Below are positions 36,288 through 45,090 of a stretch of 64,000 nt of DNA, one piece after another. This DNA comes from JARRLC01 sp050290865 (lineage in GTDB: Bacteria > Pseudomonadota > Alphaproteobacteria > Rhizobiales > Rhodomicrobiaceae): positions 1 to 64,000 of the forward strand of contig JBNKIW010000006.1 in assembly GCA_050290865.1 (NCBI GenBank), given 5' to 3'. Positions within the stretch are counted from its first letter, which is position 1. Each line of letters starts with the position of its first letter. Under the pieces are notes generated by a model. It saw nothing but the letters and a program-made list of their open reading frames with translations. It was not told where the DNA came from and did not search any database. A program made the translations under genes and the position numbers.

Positions 36288-37861
36288 TCGTTGCTCTCCC
36301 GTATGTCCCGTATGGCGTAAAAATAGACCTTGCGGCGTCGCTTGCCCGCCGCGATCTCGGCGGACCCGGCTGCGTCGGCTCCCTCCGGCACGGAGGCGGA
36401 GAAACTGACAAGCAAAATTGGCCGCGGCGTGTCAGGGCGCACGGGACGTGCCATTTCGAAATGATCGTGCGGCTTCCCCCCTTCGGTCAGCGCCACGATC
36501 GGAAACCCGGCATCGCGAAGATAATAGTTGAGCTCCGCCGACAGGTTGCGGCGATCTGCCGCGATCGCGCGAAATCCCCCTGTGCGCGCCTTTTCGCCCG
36601 TGGCCTCAGCCAGTGCCTTCCACCCCAGAACCCGCGAATAGGCGTGGCCCGCCACCGGCAGCGTCACCCGCCCAGCAAGAACGCCGCCCAGCGCAATGAG
36701 CGCGGCGACAACGAGATGCAAACCGAGCGAGAACCGCACGAGCCGCATCCGGCCGTCGCGCAGGAGCACGGCGGTCACCAGGACGGTCCCGGCGATATAG
36801 GCAAACGCCGCCCAATTGGCGTGAGCACGGGAAAGAAACGCCTGCCCCGTCATCAGGAGGAGGACGGGCACCGAGAATGCGAGAAGCAGGCGTTCCGGCC
36901 GGCCGGCCGCCTCCCGCGCGCGTCCGGCCCCCAGCAGCCGCAGGCAATACCACATGAGCGCCGCGAACATCACCGGCCCGAACACCGCGAACTGCTCGCC
37001 CACAAACTCTAGCGCCGCAATGGGACGCACCCCTCCGCCCCAGGCGGCGTTGTCGGCCGTATGTCCCAAGGTGGCGAACTTGTTCTGCAGGTTCCAGAGG
37101 ATATTCGGCGCGATCAGCGCCGCAGCGAGGGCGAAGGCGGCATAAATGCGCGGGCTCTTGAGCAGCGCCCTCCCCTCCTCCGCCACCAGCGCGTAGACGG
37201 CAACGCCGAGGAGGAAATAGCTCATGGCGTATTTGGACAAAAAGCCAAGCCCGAGGCTGACGCCAAGGACGGCCACCCAGTCCCATGTCACGCGCTCACG
37301 CAACTGCACGACGGCCAGCAGCGCCAGCGCCACAAAGAACAGGAGCGGCACGTCGGTCGAAATCAGCGTCGAGGACAGCGATACGCCGGGGAGCGTGGCG
37401 TACAGCAGCCCCGCCCAGAAGCCGGTCCGGGCGTCATACAGTTTGCGTCCGATGCCGTAGATGACAAGCGCCGTGGCACCGTGGATGAGCGCCGAAGGCG
37501 TCCGGATGCACGCTTCGCCCATCCCGCAGACTTCGGTCGAAGCACGGATGATCCAGGCGATCAGCGGTGGCTTCGAGTAATAGCCGGATGCGAGTTCACG
37601 CGACCAGAACCAGTACTGCGCTTCGTCGAAGAACAGGTCGGTGGAGCCGAGCCAGACGCCTGCGAGCCGCAGGACGGTCAGCGCCGCCACACAGAGTAGG
37701 AGAGACGGAAGCGCGCTGTCCGGGCCGGGGCGCAGCACGCCCGTCCATCCCCCGCCTGCCGATCCGGCCCCCCGGTTTGACGCGACTCCTTCCAACCGCA
37801 CGTGGAAATCTTCCCCTTCACGGCGGCCAACGCCGCTGTTAACCTTGCCGGTGCTTGCCAA
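36284..37861 (-). CDS. GT39/ArnT-type membrane glycosyltransferase
   Basis: The 525-residue product begins with a disordered region of about 50 residues, then carries the PMT/ArnT pattern LFFDEAQYWFWSRELASGYYSKPPLIAWIIR, with the catalytic Asp-Glu in the first periplasmic loop, and about ten membrane helices. Enzymes of this type move a sugar from a polyprenyl-phosphate carrier onto lipid A or core sugar in the periplasm. The donor could be made by the GT2 enzyme encoded divergently at 38045. The start is uncertain; a GTG near 37803 is possible. Confidence 0.85.
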   Translation of the reverse strand: MASTGKVNSGVGRREGEDFHVRLEGVASNRGAGSAGGGWTGVLRPGPDSALPSLLLCVAALTVLRLAGVWLGSTDLFFDEAQYWFWSRELASGYYSKPPLIAWIIRASTEVCGMGEACIRTPSALIHGATALVIYGIGRKLYDARTGFWAGLLYATLPGVSLSSTLISTDVPLLFFVALALLAVVQLRERVTWDWVAVLGVSLGLGFLSKYAMSYFLLGVAVYALVAEEGRALLKSPRIYAAFALAAALIAPNILWNLQNKFATLGHTADNAAWGGGVRPIAALEFVGEQFAVFGPVMFAALMWYCLRLLGAGRAREAAGRPERLLLAFSVPVLLLMTGQAFLSRAHANWAAFAYIAGTVLVTAVLLRDGRMRLVRFSLGLHLVVAALIALGGVLAGRVTLPVAGHAYSRVLGWKALAEATGEKARTGGFRAIAADRRNLSAELNYYLRDAGFPIVALTEGGKPHDHFEMARPVRPDTPRPILLVSFSASVPEGADAAGSAEIAAGKRRRKVYFYAIRDIRESNE

Positions 37862-38044
37862 TCCCGCGCCACCGATGCGGTTATTTATCGGGTTGTGCTG
37901 TGCTGCGAAAGCCTGATATTGGAGCAGTGGCTAGGTTTTTTCCGGCGGCCTTTCCTTCAGGCGCGATGCGCGGCCCCGGCAGGGGTACGGGCGCGCATGG
38001 CATGATCTGCAAAGGGGGCCGAACGGCTCGAACAAGGGACGCCG

Positions 38045-38842
38045 ATGAGTATTTCCGTGGTCATCCCGGCACTGAACGAAGCGGGCAATATCGGCCGGCT
38101 GGTCGAGGAGACCTACGCGGCCGTTCCCGCTGACCGCCTCGTCGAGGTGATCGTCGTCGACGATTGCAGCACCGATGATACGGGGCGCGAGGTGAAGGAT
38201 CTCATTGCGCGTTTCCCGTCCCTGCGCTACCTGCGCCACGGTGCGCGCTCGGGCCAGAGCGCGGCCATCCGCACCGGCGTGCTCGCCGCTTCCGGGCCGA
38301 TCATCGCCACCATGGACGGCGACGGGCAGAACGACCCGCACGACATCCCCAAGCTTTTCGCCAAGCTGGGGGCCAGTGTCAGCGACGGTCCGGCCTTGGT
38401 CTCCGGCGTGCGCGTCACCCGCAAGGCCGTCGGTTCACGGCGCCTTGCTTCGCTGATCGGCAACGCCGTGCGCAACGCCGCCTTCAAGGACAACTGCCCG
38501 GACTCGGGCTGCGGCATCAAGGTGTACTGGCGCGAGGCCTATTCCCGCCTGCCGTTCTTCACCAGCATGCACCGCTTCAACCCGGCGCTGTTCCTCTTTG
38601 CGGGATATCAGGTCGCCTACGAGCCGGTGAACGACCGCGCGCGGGCCGCAGGCACGTCGAAATACACCAATATCGGCCGCATGTTCACCGGCCTCTATGA
38701 CCTGATCGGCGTCGTCTGGCTCAGGAAGCGCACGAATGTCCCGCGAATCGTGGAAGATTCGGCGGCGGTCGGCCAGGGGCCGGGCACGCTGAAGCACGCG
38801 CATGACGGCGGTACGGCGATGCGGCAGAGCGCCGGCGAATAG
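38045..38842 (+). CDS. polyprenyl-phosphate glycosyltransferase (GT2, DPM/ArnC/RgtE-like)
   Basis: The 265-residue product has the GT-A fold start SISVVIPALNEAGNIGRLVEETYAAV, the DDCSTDDT motif, ATMDGDGQNDPHDIP (metal-binding) and DSGCGIKVYWREAY. These enzymes attach a sugar from a nucleotide donor to a polyprenyl phosphate; in Rhizobium RgtE makes the galacturonic acid carrier. No C-terminal membrane helices are evident. It is divergent from the GT39 gene and precedes the LAB_N gene by 35 bp. Confidence 0.85.
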   Translation: MSISVVIPALNEAGNIGRLVEETYAAVPADRLVEVIVVDDCSTDDTGREVKDLIARFPSLRYLRHGARSGQSAAIRTGVLAASGPIIATMDGDGQNDPHDIPKLFAKLGASVSDGPALVSGVRVTRKAVGSRRLASLIGNAVRNAAFKDNCPDSGCGIKVYWREAYSRLPFFTSMHRFNPALFLFAGYQVAYEPVNDRARAAGTSKYTNIGRMFTGLYDLIGVVWLRKRTNVPRIVEDSAAVGQGPGTLKHAHDGGTAMRQSAGE

Positions 38843-38877
38843 CTGCGCGGCTGCACATGATTGGATACGAGGGTCTC

Positions 38878-39261
38878 ATGGATCTGGAAAGCTGGGCGGC
38901 GCATGTCATCGCCAAACTGGCGGCCAAATGGGCCGCAACATCGACCACGGAGCTGGTGTGGATCGGCGTGGGCTTCGGCGCGCAGTGCATGTTCTTCATG
39001 CGCTTCGTCATCCAGTGGCTCGCCAGCGAGAAGGCGAAGAAGAGCGTGATGCCCGACGCTTTCTGGTATTGGAGCATCGCGGGCGGATCGCTCCTGCTGC
39101 TCTACTCGATCTACCGGCTGGACCCGGTCTTCATCATGGGGCAGGGAACGGGCCTGTTCATCTACATCCGCAACCTTCAGTTCATCCGCAGGACGAGGCG
39201 CCGCGCGGCGCGGACGGCGGCGGCATCGCTGCAGCCCAGTCTGGAACCCGCCGCGGAGTGA
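38878..39261 (+). CDS. lipid-A-disaccharide synthase N-terminal-like (LAB_N) membrane protein
   Basis: The 127-residue protein has three membrane helices and the LAB_N motifs FMRFVIQWLASEKAKKSVMPDAFWYWSIAGGSLLLLYSIYRLDPVFIMGQG. This domain occurs fused to LpxB in some bacteria and stand-alone beside GT2 and GT39 genes, where it is thought to help lipid-linked sugar handling or flipping. The start at 38878 has a CGAGGG site; the upstream ATG at 38857 is less supported. Confidence 0.85.
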   Translation: MDLESWAAHVIAKLAAKWAATSTTELVWIGVGFGAQCMFFMRFVIQWLASEKAKKSVMPDAFWYWSIAGGSLLLLYSIYRLDPVFIMGQGTGLFIYIRNLQFIRRTRRRAARTAAASLQPSLEPAAE

Positions 39262-39280
39262 GCGCGGGCGGCGCAGGGGA

Positions 39281-40270
39281 TCAGAACATCGCCGGATGCA
39301 CGCGGTCGGGTGGAGTATGGCCGTCAAGGAACGTCTTCACGTTGATGATGACCTTCTCGCCCATGTCGGTGCGGCTTTCGACGGTTGCCGAACTCATATG
39401 CGGCAGTACCACCACCCGGTCGCTTTTCAGCAGCTTCGGATTGATGGCCGGTTCGTGCTCGAAGACGTCCAGCCCCGCGCCTGCGATTTCTTCCCCGTCG
39501 ATCATCCGCGCCAGCGCATTCTCGTCGATCATCTCGCCGCGCGCGGTGTTGACGATATAGGCGGTGGGCTTGAGCAGTTTCAGACGCCGCGCCGAGAGAA
39601 GGTGATACGTGGCCGGCGTGTGCGGGCAGTTGACGGACACGATGTCCATATTCGCCAGCATCTGGTCGAGGCTCTCCCAATAGGTTGCGCCGAGTTCGGC
39701 CTCGGTCTCGGGCAGGACACGCCGCCGGTTGTGGTAGTGGATCGAAAGCCCGAACGCCTTCGCCCGCCGCGCCACCGCCGTGCCGATGCGTCCCATGCCG
39801 ACGATGCCCAGCTTCTTGCCCCAGATGCGGTGGCCGAGCATCCAGGTCGGCGACCAGCCCGCCCACTCCGAGCCATCCTTCAGGAATTTCGCCCCCTCGA
39901 CCAGCCGCCGCGGCACGGCGAGAATGAGCGCCATGGTCATGTCGGCGGAGTCCTCGGTGAGCACGCCGGGCGTGTTGGTCACGATGATGCCTCGATTACG
40001 GGCAATCTCCAGATCGATATTGTCGACGCCCGTGCCGAAATTGGCGATCAGCTTGAGACGCGGCCCGGCCTGCGAGAGGACGGCGCGGTCGATCCGGTCG
40101 GTGACGGTCGGCACGAGGACATCGGCGGTCTGCACGGCGCGGATGAGGTCTTCGCGCGTCATGGGCTTGTCGTCCAGGTTCAACTGCGCGTCGAACAGTT
40201 CCCGCATCCGGGCCTGGACGGCCTGCGGAAGTTTCCTTGTGACAATGATGATCGGCTTTTCGGAATGCAT
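39281..40270 (-). CDS. D-isomer 2-hydroxyacid dehydrogenase (glyoxylate/hydroxypyruvate reductase type)
   Basis: The 329-residue product has the NAD-binding motif GIVGMGRIGTAVARRAKAFG and the catalytic triad contexts NTARG (Arg), FEHEP (Glu) and LPHMSSAT (His). The sequence is closest in style to GyaR/GhrB, which reduce glyoxylate or hydroxypyruvate. Start is ATG 40270, an N-terminus MHSEKPIIIVTRKLP. The 233 bp upstream (40271-40503) hold no supported feature. Confidence 0.88.
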   Translation of the reverse strand: MHSEKPIIIVTRKLPQAVQARMRELFDAQLNLDDKPMTREDLIRAVQTADVLVPTVTDRIDRAVLSQAGPRLKLIANFGTGVDNIDLEIARNRGIIVTNTPGVLTEDSADMTMALILAVPRRLVEGAKFLKDGSEWAGWSPTWMLGHRIWGKKLGIVGMGRIGTAVARRAKAFGLSIHYHNRRRVLPETEAELGATYWESLDQMLANMDIVSVNCPHTPATYHLLSARRLKLLKPTAYIVNTARGEMIDENALARMIDGEEIAGAGLDVFEHEPAINPKLLKSDRVVVLPHMSSATVESRTDMGEKVIINVKTFLDGHTPPDRVHPAMF

Positions 40271-40503
40271 TCAATAATGTCTCCCAAAGGGGAAGCTTGG
40301 CGAGAGGCGGGCTGCGCGCACAGCCCCAGGGCATCGGCTCGCACGCATACCGCGACGGAACATTATGTAACTTTCTACCAGAAGGGAACGATGATGACAA
40401 AGTTGCATATCGCCCGCCATATTTCATTGCTTGGTATTTCAGGCCGGTTAGAACATATGCAGAAGCAGCTTCAGCAAACCGCATGTGGACGTCCGGCAGC
40501 GAA

Positions 40504-41058
40504 ATGACGACTCATAACCGGTTTATCATTCTGGCGTTTCTCCTTTCTTGCCTTGCTGCGCTTTCGGTGGCGAATGCCGCCGCGCAGCCGCGCGCGACGA
40601 TCGATCTGGCGGCGCGAAAAACGGGGCCGAGCGGCCTGCCCGTGCCGCGCTTCGTCAGCCTCAAGGCCGACGAGGTGAATGTGCGGCGCGGGCCGGGGTG
40701 GGATCATGCGGTCTCCTGGGTGTTCCGGCGCGCCGGACTGCCGGTTGAGGTCATCGCCGAGTTCGACGTCTGGCGCCAGATCCGTGACAGCGAAGGTTCG
40801 ACCGGCTGGGTGCTGGGCACACTCCTCAGCGGGCGGCGAACGGTGCTGGTGGCGCCCTGGAAGACGGACAAGCGCACACTCAACCTCTACAACACGGCGA
40901 AAACCTCGGCGGAGGTCAGGGCCAAACTCGCGCCGAACGTGCTTGGCGATGTGGAGGACTGCGACGGCCGTTGGTGCCAGATCACGGCGGGAAGCGTCAG
41001 CGGTTATATCAGCCAGGAACTGGTCTGGGGCGCCTATCCGGGGGAGAAGATCGATTAG
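40504..41058 (+). CDS. exported SH3-domain protein
   Basis: The 184-residue product has a signal peptide (about 1-27, FIILAFLLSCLAALSVANAAA) and two bacterial SH3-type domains: SLKADEVNVRRGPGWDHAVSWVFRRAGLPVEVIAEFDVWRQIRD and LNLYNTAKTSAEVRAKLAPNVLGDVEDCDGRWCQI. Such proteins act in the periplasm, often on cell-wall peptides. The start is uncertain: 40504 gives a clean signal peptide, 40483 is an alternative. A pair of dispersed repeats begins 12 bp after the stop. Confidence 0.75.
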   Translation: MTTHNRFIILAFLLSCLAALSVANAAAQPRATIDLAARKTGPSGLPVPRFVSLKADEVNVRRGPGWDHAVSWVFRRAGLPVEVIAEFDVWRQIRDSEGSTGWVLGTLLSGRRTVLVAPWKTDKRTLNLYNTAKTSAEVRAKLAPNVLGDVEDCDGRWCQITAGSVSGYISQELVWGAYPGEKID

Positions 41059-41069
41059 CTGGATAATCT

Positions 41070-41232
41070 AGTACAGCCCGAGGCAAGTTCGCACCCCATT
41101 CTTCGCGAGTGCGCAAGCGAACTTGCCTCGGAAAAGCTGTGCTAGAGTCAATAACTTGCTAGTACGCTTAACCCGCAGGAAATCCTGTGAGAGCATGCGG
41201 CAAGTGGGTCAGGGTTTCCTGCGGGGCGTACT
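41070..41232 (-). repeat. dispersed double-hairpin repeat, copy C1 (reverse orientation)
   Basis: Read on the plus strand, hairpin 2 comes first (41070-41143, inner stem CCGAGGCAAGTTCGC/GCGAACTTGCCTCGG), then the 17-nt spacer (reverse complement AGCAAGTTATTGACTCT) and hairpin 1 (41161-41232, AGTACGC...GCGTACT). The orientation is opposite to copies A, B, D and E. Confidence 0.9.
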
Positions 41233-41395
41233 AGTACAGCCCGCAGCAAGTTCGTACCCAGTTTGCCGCACGCACATTTTACGAACTTGCTGCGGATAAG
41301 CTGTACTAGATTCAATAGGTTGCTAGTATGCCTGATCCGCGAGAAGTCCTGAAAGCACTCGCGGCAAGTGGGTCAGGATTTCCTGCGGGGCGTAC
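41233..41395 (-). repeat. dispersed double-hairpin repeat, copy C2, in direct tandem with C1
   Basis: Hairpin 2 (41233-41307, CCGCAGCAAGTTCG/CGAACTTGCTGCGG), 17-nt spacer and hairpin 1 (41325-41395). It starts on the base after C1 ends. The RNase T2 start codon lies 15 bp beyond its right end, so the repeat sits against that gene's ribosome site. Confidence 0.9.
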
Positions 41396-41409
41396 TAGGG
41401 GGCAACGGA

Positions 41410-42081
41410 ATGAGAGGTCTGGCGTTCACGGCGATGGCCGCGGCATTGTTGGCGGCGGTTTCACCAGCTTGCGCACGCGAGCGCGGGCAGGCGGGCGAAT
41501 TCGACTATTACGCGCTGGTCCTGAGCTGGTCGCCCACCTATTGCGAAGGCCGGGGCCGCAACGATGACAGCCCGCAATGTAACGGCGGACGTCCCTTCGC
41601 CTTCGTCCTGCACGGGCTGTGGCCGCAATATGAACGCGGCTGGCCGCAGAACTGCCGGTTGCGCAAGCGTCCATGGGTGCCGCGCCCGCTCATTGATTCC
41701 ATGCTCGACATCATGCCCAGCCCGCGTCTCGTCATCCACGAATACAAGAAGCACGGCACCTGCTCGGGCCTTTCACCCGAAGGCTATTACGATCTGTCGC
41801 GGCGGCTTTATGACAGGATCAAAATCCCCGCGCGGTTCAGAGGCCCGAAAGACGCCATCACCGTCTCGCCCGCCGAGGTGGAGGCGGCATTTCTCGAAGC
41901 CAATCCCAAACTGAAGCCAGAAATGATCAGCATCGTCTGCCGGCGGGGGCGCCTCAGCGAGTTGCGCATCTGCTTCAGCCGCGACCAGCGCCTGCGCGTC
42001 TGCGGACGCAACGAAAATCAGGCCAGGCTGTGCTCAGCGGAAAAGATCACCATGCCGCCCGTGCGCCGGCGGCGGCGGTGA
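41410..42081 (+). CDS. ribonuclease T2 family protein, exported
   Basis: RNase T2 enzymes cut single-stranded RNA outside the cytosol. The 223-residue product has a signal peptide (about 1-22, ending ACA before RERG) and both active-site blocks: FVLHGLWPQY (CAS I) and IHEYKKHGTCSG (CAS II), with both catalytic histidines present. Conserved cysteines for disulphides are visible. The start at 41410 follows AGGGGG. Tandem repeats C1 and C2 fill the upstream region, so expression may be affected by them. Confidence 0.88.
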   Translation: MRGLAFTAMAAALLAAVSPACARERGQAGEFDYYALVLSWSPTYCEGRGRNDDSPQCNGGRPFAFVLHGLWPQYERGWPQNCRLRKRPWVPRPLIDSMLDIMPSPRLVIHEYKKHGTCSGLSPEGYYDLSRRLYDRIKIPARFRGPKDAITVSPAEVEAAFLEANPKLKPEMISIVCRRGRLSELRICFSRDQRLRVCGRNENQARLCSAEKITMPPVRRRRR

Positions 42082-42083
42082 TT

Positions 42084-42293
42084 TCAGCGCCCGTTCGCGC
42101 CGATGGCGGCGGTCCGCCAGCGCGGCTTTGGCCCTGGCGCCATCTCGGCGATGCGCATGCGGCCCATGATTTCGCTGACACTATATTGCACATTGGCGGC
42201 GAAGAATGCCGGGCTGAAGTGACTTTCGCAGGCCAGCCAGATCAGGCAGATGCCAAGCGGCAGCGCGCGCAAGCGGAGCGAGGTCACGATCAT
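42084..42293 (-). CDS. possible small exported or membrane protein, 69 residues
   Basis: An open frame, MIVTSLRLRALPLGICLIWLACESHFSPA and onward, with a signal-like hydrophobic segment, codon use like the neighbours and a GGAGG ribosome site six bases upstream. No family match is known to me, and the frame converges with the RNase T2 gene end (3 bp gap). It may be a real small protein; the evidence is limited to those points. Confidence 0.45.
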   Translation of the reverse strand: MIVTSLRLRALPLGICLIWLACESHFSPAFFAANVQYSVSEIMGRMRIAEMAPGPKPRWRTAAIGANGR

Positions 42294-42562
42294 GCCAACC
42301 TCCAGCAGTTCATGCGGCCCGAAGGCGGCATGGTGCCCTCGGCGCCTCTCTCTGTTCGAAGACGGAAGCTGAGTGCGGCTTCAGGCCGCTGCCGTGCACA
42401 GTATGCCGGTATGGTTAAAGGCGGGTGCACAGCGCACCGGACGCCGGGCCATTCTTGCGCTTTTTGCCGGTAATCGCGAAAGGACGGGCGGCTTCCGGCA
42501 ACAGACACACTGCATCGGGCAGGCGCAGGCCCCGCCCGGCGTTTTTTCGTGGCAAGCGTACT
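42294..42562. other. non-coding stretch before repeat copy D
   Basis: No supported gene. Near 42520-42547 GCGCAGGCCCCGCCCGGCG is followed by TTTTTT, a weak terminator-like end that could close a plus-strand small RNA of unknown identity. Together with repeat D this makes a gene-free region of 443 bp. Confidence 0.35.
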
Positions 42563-42731
42563 AGTACGCCTCAGCTAAGAAGTCCTGACCCATTTGCCGC
42601 GAGTGCTTTCAGGACTTCTCGCGGGTCAGGCGTACTGGCAATCTATTGAATCTAGTACAGCTTATCCGCGAGCCAAGTTCGTATGAGCCTGTGCGGCAAA
42701 CGGGGTACGAACTTGGCTCTCAGGCTGTAGT
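42563..42731 (+). repeat. dispersed double-hairpin repeat, copy D
   Basis: Hairpin 1 (42563-42636, AGTACGCCT...AGGCGTACT, inner AGAAGTCCTGA/TCAGGACTTCT), spacer GGCAATCTATTGAATCT (17 nt), hairpin 2 (42654-42731, AGCCAAGTTCGTA/TACGAACTTGGCT). Same orientation as A and B. It abuts the stop of the small exported protein at 42737. Confidence 0.9.
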
Positions 42732-42736
42732 AGCGC

Positions 42737-43045
42737 CTATCTCAAGCGGATATACGGATCGCTTTCCCAACGATATTGCGCGCAGCTATCGCGCACGCGG
42801 TTGTCGTCGCCGACGAGCCGGCACGCCCGCTCCTTCACCGACGGATTGGCACGCACGGCGCGCGCGCTGACGGCCATCCCATATTCCCGGGCCACCGCGG
42901 CGAGATAGGTGTCCTGACAATAGGGGGTCGCGATCTGGGTGCCGTCCTTCTGGACCTGGAAGTTGCCTCTGCAGGTGATGGCACTGGCGGGTGAGGCCCA
43001 GGCCGCGGCCGCAAGCAGGGATACTGCAATGAAAGTCCAACGCAT
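42737..43045 (-). CDS. small exported protein of unknown function
   Basis: The 102-residue product has a clear signal peptide (MRWTFIAVSLLAAAAWASPA, cleavage before ITCRG) and four cysteines in the mature part (TCRGNF, PYCQDTY, RACRL, DSCAQYRWE). The start at 43045 is fixed by AAGGAGG eight bases upstream. It shares a general style (secreted, four Cys, Trp/Arg-rich end) with the proteins at 20734 and 21176, without obvious sequence identity. Function unknown. Confidence 0.7.
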   Translation of the reverse strand: MRWTFIAVSLLAAAAWASPASAITCRGNFQVQKDGTQIATPYCQDTYLAAVAREYGMAVSARAVRANPSVKERACRLVGDDNRVRDSCAQYRWESDPYIRLR

Positions 43046-43261
43046 GTATTTGCCTCCTTCGTCCTCCGGCGCGTCCGCATCCACGCATGAGGGACAGCCG
43101 GCTTGATAGTTAATGTGGTATTGAAGGCGGCAAATGGGAGACGCGCACGGAAAAATATTTCGCGCCGGCGAACCGCGAGCCGGTATCCCTAATTGTTCTT
43201 GACGGGCAAGCGCTTGAGCATGCCCCCGTCAGGTCATGCCCGCAGCGCCCCCGGCACTCGC

Positions 43262-44959
43262 TCAGAGCTTCAGCGCCCTCTTGACCCGTGCGTCATAGCC
43301 ATAGACATCGCCGTAGCGCCGCACGCTGCCGTCGGAGTTCACCCACAGCGTGAAATACTGAATGTGGATCGGAACCTTGCTCTGCAGGCGCACATGTTCG
43401 TCATGCGCCGCTTCCAGCGTGTTGCTGATCCGCCGTTTGCTCCACCCCTGTTTGGCGAGCAGAACCTCGGCGAATTTCAGCGGATGGCGCACGCGCATGC
43501 AACCATGGCTGTAGGCCCGGACCTTCTTCTTGAAGAGATGCTTGGTCGGGGTGTCGTGCATGTAGACGGAATGCTTGTTTGGGAAGGCGAATTTCACCAC
43601 CCCCAGCGCGTTCCCCCGGCCGGGCGTCTGGCGCAGCGAGATCTGCCGCGCATCGACATACTCCCAGTCGACGCCGAAACCACCCCAAAAGCTGTCCACC
43701 ACCGGTTTACGGCTGCGCCAGACGACCTCAAGCCGGTTGCGGTCGAGGAAGCTCGGATCACGGCGGATCGCGGGCAGGAGTTCCTTGGTCAGGATCGACA
43801 CCGGCACATTCCAATAGGGCTTGAAGACGATGGTTTCGATCTGGTCGGAGAAGATCGGCGTCGGGTGCTCTTTGGAACCGGAGACAATACGCTCGCTGTG
43901 TATGAGGCGGCCGTCATCCACGACATAGAACATGAATGCCGGGAGGTTCACGCGGACATGCCGGGTGCCCAGATTGCGGTTCTCCCAGCGCCAGCGCTCC
44001 ATATTGGCGAGGATCGTCGCTTTGTCGATCTTGCTGCGGCGGGCGCGCCTGGAGGAAGATGCCTTGGCATTCAGCGCCTTGCGCGTCGCACGATCAACGA
44101 CGCCTTTGGCGGGAAGGTCGTGGCGCTTCTGGAACGCGCGAACCGCACGAGCCAGCCGCCGGTCGTAATACTCCGCAGCGGGATCGTCTCCCGGCGCATC
44201 CCGCGAGGGCCGTACCGACAGCCGCTCATGCAGAATGGCGACATGCGGATGCGATGTCCCCGGCCCGAGCGACGGACCGTCTGGCAGCTTCGCGCTCTTG
44301 CCTTCCTCGTCATCGTCCGCGGCGCTCGCGCCGCCGTTTGCCAGCAGCTTCTTCAACGCCTTGAACTGCTCGTGCTGCGGGTTGAACGATTCGAGATAGG
44401 TCTTAACACCGTCGCCCGCATCGACGACGCCCTTCAGAACCGCCGCCGGATCGGGGTGTTCGGGGTGCTTGTCGAGATTGCTGCTCAGCGAAGACGGCTC
44501 AAGCCGCCCCGTCTGCGCGTGCCGGGCGTAGGTGACGGCGGCGATGGACGTCTTCAATTCCGCCTCGGCGAGACCGGCAGCCGGATAGCCCGAGTGTTCG
44601 GAAAGGGCCGCGCCATCGGCGGGGACGTAATCGCGGGAGTTCAGTCCCCAGGCTCCGGCACCGGCGAAAGTGGCGCGCAACTGCTTGACGCGGCCATTCA
44701 GGCCCTCGTCGTCGATCCACACCAGCCCGTTGCCGCGATCCATATAATAATCGGTGAGCCCCTTCCGGTCGTCCTTGTCGAGACGGAGGCCTTTCCTGCC
44801 CGTCGCGCTCAGCCGGTCGAGCACGGTGATATACACCGCGTCTGCCCGGCTGATCAGCTCTTGCGGTCCATCGGGCTCCGCGGCCTGAGCACAAGGTGCT
44901 GCGAAAGCCGCGGCGGCGAGCGTTAACCCAGCAGCCAACGGAATGCGAAATCCGGTCAT
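43262..44959 (-). CDS. periplasmic L,D-transpeptidase (YcbB/LdtD-like)
   Basis: L,D-transpeptidases form 3-3 crosslinks in murein or link proteins to it. The 565-residue product has a signal peptide (about 1-26, CAQA before AEPDG), a scaffold region, a peptidoglycan-binding domain (LARAVRAFQKRHDLPAKGVVDRATRKAL) and a YkuD catalytic domain with the full SHGCMRV motif preceded by HDTPTKHLFKK. Start 44959 follows AAGGGCAA. A TTAACCAT sequence (45002-45009), like a CtrA half-site, lies 43 bp upstream. The next gene is a regulator on the same strand. Confidence 0.9.
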   Translation of the reverse strand: MTGFRIPLAAGLTLAAAAFAAPCAQAAEPDGPQELISRADAVYITVLDRLSATGRKGLRLDKDDRKGLTDYYMDRGNGLVWIDDEGLNGRVKQLRATFAGAGAWGLNSRDYVPADGAALSEHSGYPAAGLAEAELKTSIAAVTYARHAQTGRLEPSSLSSNLDKHPEHPDPAAVLKGVVDAGDGVKTYLESFNPQHEQFKALKKLLANGGASAADDDEEGKSAKLPDGPSLGPGTSHPHVAILHERLSVRPSRDAPGDDPAAEYYDRRLARAVRAFQKRHDLPAKGVVDRATRKALNAKASSSRRARRSKIDKATILANMERWRWENRNLGTRHVRVNLPAFMFYVVDDGRLIHSERIVSGSKEHPTPIFSDQIETIVFKPYWNVPVSILTKELLPAIRRDPSFLDRNRLEVVWRSRKPVVDSFWGGFGVDWEYVDARQISLRQTPGRGNALGVVKFAFPNKHSVYMHDTPTKHLFKKKVRAYSHGCMRVRHPLKFAEVLLAKQGWSKRRISNTLEAAHDEHVRLQSKVPIHIQYFTLWVNSDGSVRRYGDVYGYDARVKRALKL

Positions 44960-45090
44960 TTGCCCTTACCTACCTCTCCTGCCCGCAAACTCAGCTCAAC
45001 GTTAACCATCACGCCTATTGATTGGCGCATTTTCGGCGCAAGGGGAAGCTTTTTGCAAGGAAAACTACGAATGTGGCCCAACTGCCATGT

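Noticed and set aside
43193..44926. 577-codon plus-strand frame across the L,D-transpeptidase
   Set aside because: No start site or domain; the minus-strand gene has a signal peptide and SHGC motif.
45002..45009. CtrA binding site (TTAACCAT)
   Set aside because: Only one half-site; the second TTAA at the required distance is absent, so it is not listed as a feature.
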